From the NCBI RefSeq assembly GCF_034313845.1, contig NZ_JAVIWN010000003.1: a stretch of 64,000 bases of DNA. One strand, given 5' to 3'. The notes below the pieces were generated by a model. That model searched no databases and was not told the origin of the DNA. It worked only from the letters and a program-made list of their open reading frames with translations. Below are positions 62,749-64,000 of this stretch, one piece after another. How positions within the stretch are numbered: the first letter of the stretch is position 1; every line of letters begins with the position of its first letter. The position numbers and the translations under genes are program-made. Origin of the DNA: Actimicrobium sp034313845 (GTDB lineage Bacteria; Pseudomonadota; Gammaproteobacteria; Burkholderiales; Burkholderiaceae_D).

Positions 62749-63312
62749 TTGACAGTTAATTCGCCACTTAAAACCGATTCGGGAGTAGTTATCCCCGTTG
62801 ATCTGGTTCAGGTAGGGTACGTGTCCGGAGCTTACGGCCTTAATGGCTGGGTACGGATAAAACCCTTCTCGTCGACCGGAGAAGCGTTGCTCAGTGCAAG
62901 AGTCTGGTGGCTGGACAAGCCGGCTTTGCGTGACGTCGATGTCATGCAGGCAAAGGTGCACAGCGGTGATGTTGTTGCGCAATTGGCCGGTGTATCAGGC
63001 CGAGACGCAGCGGAAGTGCTCAAAGGCACTTCAGTACAGATACCGCGAAGTTATTTTCCAGCCCTGCCCGATGGAGAGTTTTATTGGGTTGATCTGATCG
63101 GACTGGCGGTTGAAAATCTGCAAGGTGAAAGCATCGGCGTGGTCCATGACATGATGGACAACAGTGCGCATCCCATCCTGCGGGTCGAGGCCGTTGTCAG
63201 TGCTGATGCCGAAAAGCGGGATGAAATTCTGATTCCGTTTGTCGGTCAGTTCATCAAAACGGTCGATCAGAAGGCCGGGAAAATTACCGTTGACTGGGGC
63301 CTGGATTATTAG
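62749..63312 (+). CDS. rimM: Ribosome maturation factor RimM
   Basis: 187 residues. The N-terminal RimM barrel has VQVGYVSGAYGLNGWVRIKP, and the PRC-barrel half has FYWVDLIGLAV and ILIPFVGQFIKTVD. It aids 30S maturation by binding S19. The most likely start is TTG 62749, 9 bp after rpsP; no ATG lies before the conserved region. Its stop is 35 bp before trmD. Confidence 0.95.
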   Translation: MTVNSPLKTDSGVVIPVDLVQVGYVSGAYGLNGWVRIKPFSSTGEALLSARVWWLDKPALRDVDVMQAKVHSGDVVAQLAGVSGRDAAEVLKGTSVQIPRSYFPALPDGEFYWVDLIGLAVENLQGESIGVVHDMMDNSAHPILRVEAVVSADAEKRDEILIPFVGQFIKTVDQKAGKITVDWGLDY

Positions 63313-63347
63313 TGCTTCGGAGTACGGCCCGCAGGTCGGAGGTCTGG

Positions 63348-64000
63348 ATGCAGTTTGATGTCATCACGCTTTTTCCTGAAATGTTCACCGCGCTGACGCA
63401 GTCAGGAATTACGCGGCGAGCTTTCGAGCAAAACAAGTGGGGCTTGTCGTTGTGGAATCCCCGTGATTTCACCAGTGACAACCATCGTACTGTGGACGAT
63501 CGGCCTTATGGCGGCGGTCCCGGCATGGTGATGTTAGCCAAGCCATTGGACGCTGCAATCACGGCTTCCAAGGCGCGCCAGCAGCAACTCGGTCTGGCGG
63601 TTCCGCGCGTGGTGTACTTGTCTCCGCAAGGTCAGGCGCTGACGCATTCCCGCGTCATGCAACTGGCGCTTGAGCCCGGACTGGTTCTGCTGTGTGGCCG
63701 TTATGAAGCGGTTGATCAGCGCTTGATCGATCGCTGCGTGGACGAGGAAATCAGCCTCGGAGATTTTGTGTTGTCAGGTGGTGAGTTGCCAGCGATGGCC
63801 CTGATGGATGCCGTGATTCGGCAATTGCCGGGAACATTGCATGATGAGGCGTCTGCTGTCGAAGACAGTTTTGTCAACGGCTTGCTGGACTGTCCGCACT
63901 ACACGCGGCCTGAACTGTCAGAAGGCGTAGCAGTGCCGGCAGTTCTGATGGGAGGCAACCATGCCGATATCCTGACATGGCGACGCGAGCAAGCGCTCGC
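63348..64000 (+). CDS. trmD: tRNA (guanine37-N1)-methyltransferase (3' truncated by window edge)
   Basis: The first 217 residues are present and the frame stays open to the window end. MQFDVITLFPEMF, DDRPYGGGPGMVM, LCGRYEAVDQR and GDFVLSGGELPAM form the SPOUT trefoil-knot SAM site. The enzyme makes m1G37 in tRNA to prevent frameshifting. GGAGG lies about 6 bp before ATG 63348; an in-frame GTG at 63312 overlapping the rimM stop is less likely. Confidence 0.96.
   Translation, partial: MQFDVITLFPEMFTALTQSGITRRAFEQNKWGLSLWNPRDFTSDNHRTVDDRPYGGGPGMVMLAKPLDAAITASKARQQQLGLAVPRVVYLSPQGQALTHSRVMQLALEPGLVLLCGRYEAVDQRLIDRCVDEEISLGDFVLSGGELPAMALMDAVIRQLPGTLHDEASAVEDSFVNGLLDCPHYTRPELSEGVAVPAVLMGGNHADILTWRREQAL

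Overview
The window looks like chromosomal DNA of a Gram-negative betaproteobacterium, most likely Burkholderiales and probably Oxalobacteraceae. This rests on the general Gram-negative porin with a C-terminal Phe, the rpsP-rimM-trmD and etfB-etfA-acyl-CoA dehydrogenase blocks, a KpsD/E/M/T/C/S capsule export set, and a moderately high G+C background. The genus is an inference. I see no rRNA, tRNA or CRISPR array.

Layout. 1-6.4 kb: the end of a pseudouridine synthase, then a tightly overlapping signalling operon (CHASE3-GAF histidine kinase with three receiver domains, CheR-type methyltransferase, receiver-histidine kinase). 6.4-8.5 kb: a decayed region with inverted-repeat remnants around a VapX/VapD-like toxin-antitoxin pair whose toxin carries an in-frame stop. 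8.5-29.3 kb: an ABC-transporter-dependent (KpsMTEDCS) capsule cluster with five GT4 glycosyltransferases, Gmd and an Rmd-like reductase (GDP-D-rhamnose or related 6-deoxyhexose), two multidomain sulfotransferases and CysC (PAPS supply). It contains an AT-rich island at about 16-19 kb. 29.3-35.9 kb, minus strand: two c-type cytochromes, a Pls/PosA-family (epsilon-poly-lysine-synthetase-like) single-module NRPS and a phosphopantetheinyl transferase. 36.0-37.1 kb: lrgA-lrgB. 37.1-38.6 kb: a repeat-rich patch (palindromic elements, hexamer microsatellite, duplicated ferredoxin 3' end) around hicAB. 38.5-46.6 kb: ferredoxin, psd, a type I secretion HlyD/ABC pair, an M23 peptidase and a GGDEF protein. 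46.9-64 kb: mostly housekeeping genes (LysE exporter, glnS, porin, alpha-carbonic anhydrase, CoA transferase, ugpQ, alaS, tusA, etfBA, acyl-CoA dehydrogenase, rpsP, rimM, trmD).

How it fits together. The capsule genes form a coherent proposal: KpsS and a half-length KpsC build the Kdo primer, five GT4 enzymes and a 6-deoxyhexose pathway build the chain, CysC makes PAPS, and two sulfotransferases decorate or cap it. One sulfotransferase carries a coiled coil of about 650 residues built partly from 119-residue (17-heptad) tandem repeats. The other carries a Wzt-C-like glycan-binding domain that the KpsT here lacks. This resembles the WbdD ruler/terminator plus Wzt-C recognition logic of O9a antigen, but with sulfate in place of phosphate/methyl. 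That is my main hypothesis for an undescribed system. The second notable locus is the Pls/PosA-type synthetase with its neighbouring PPTase.
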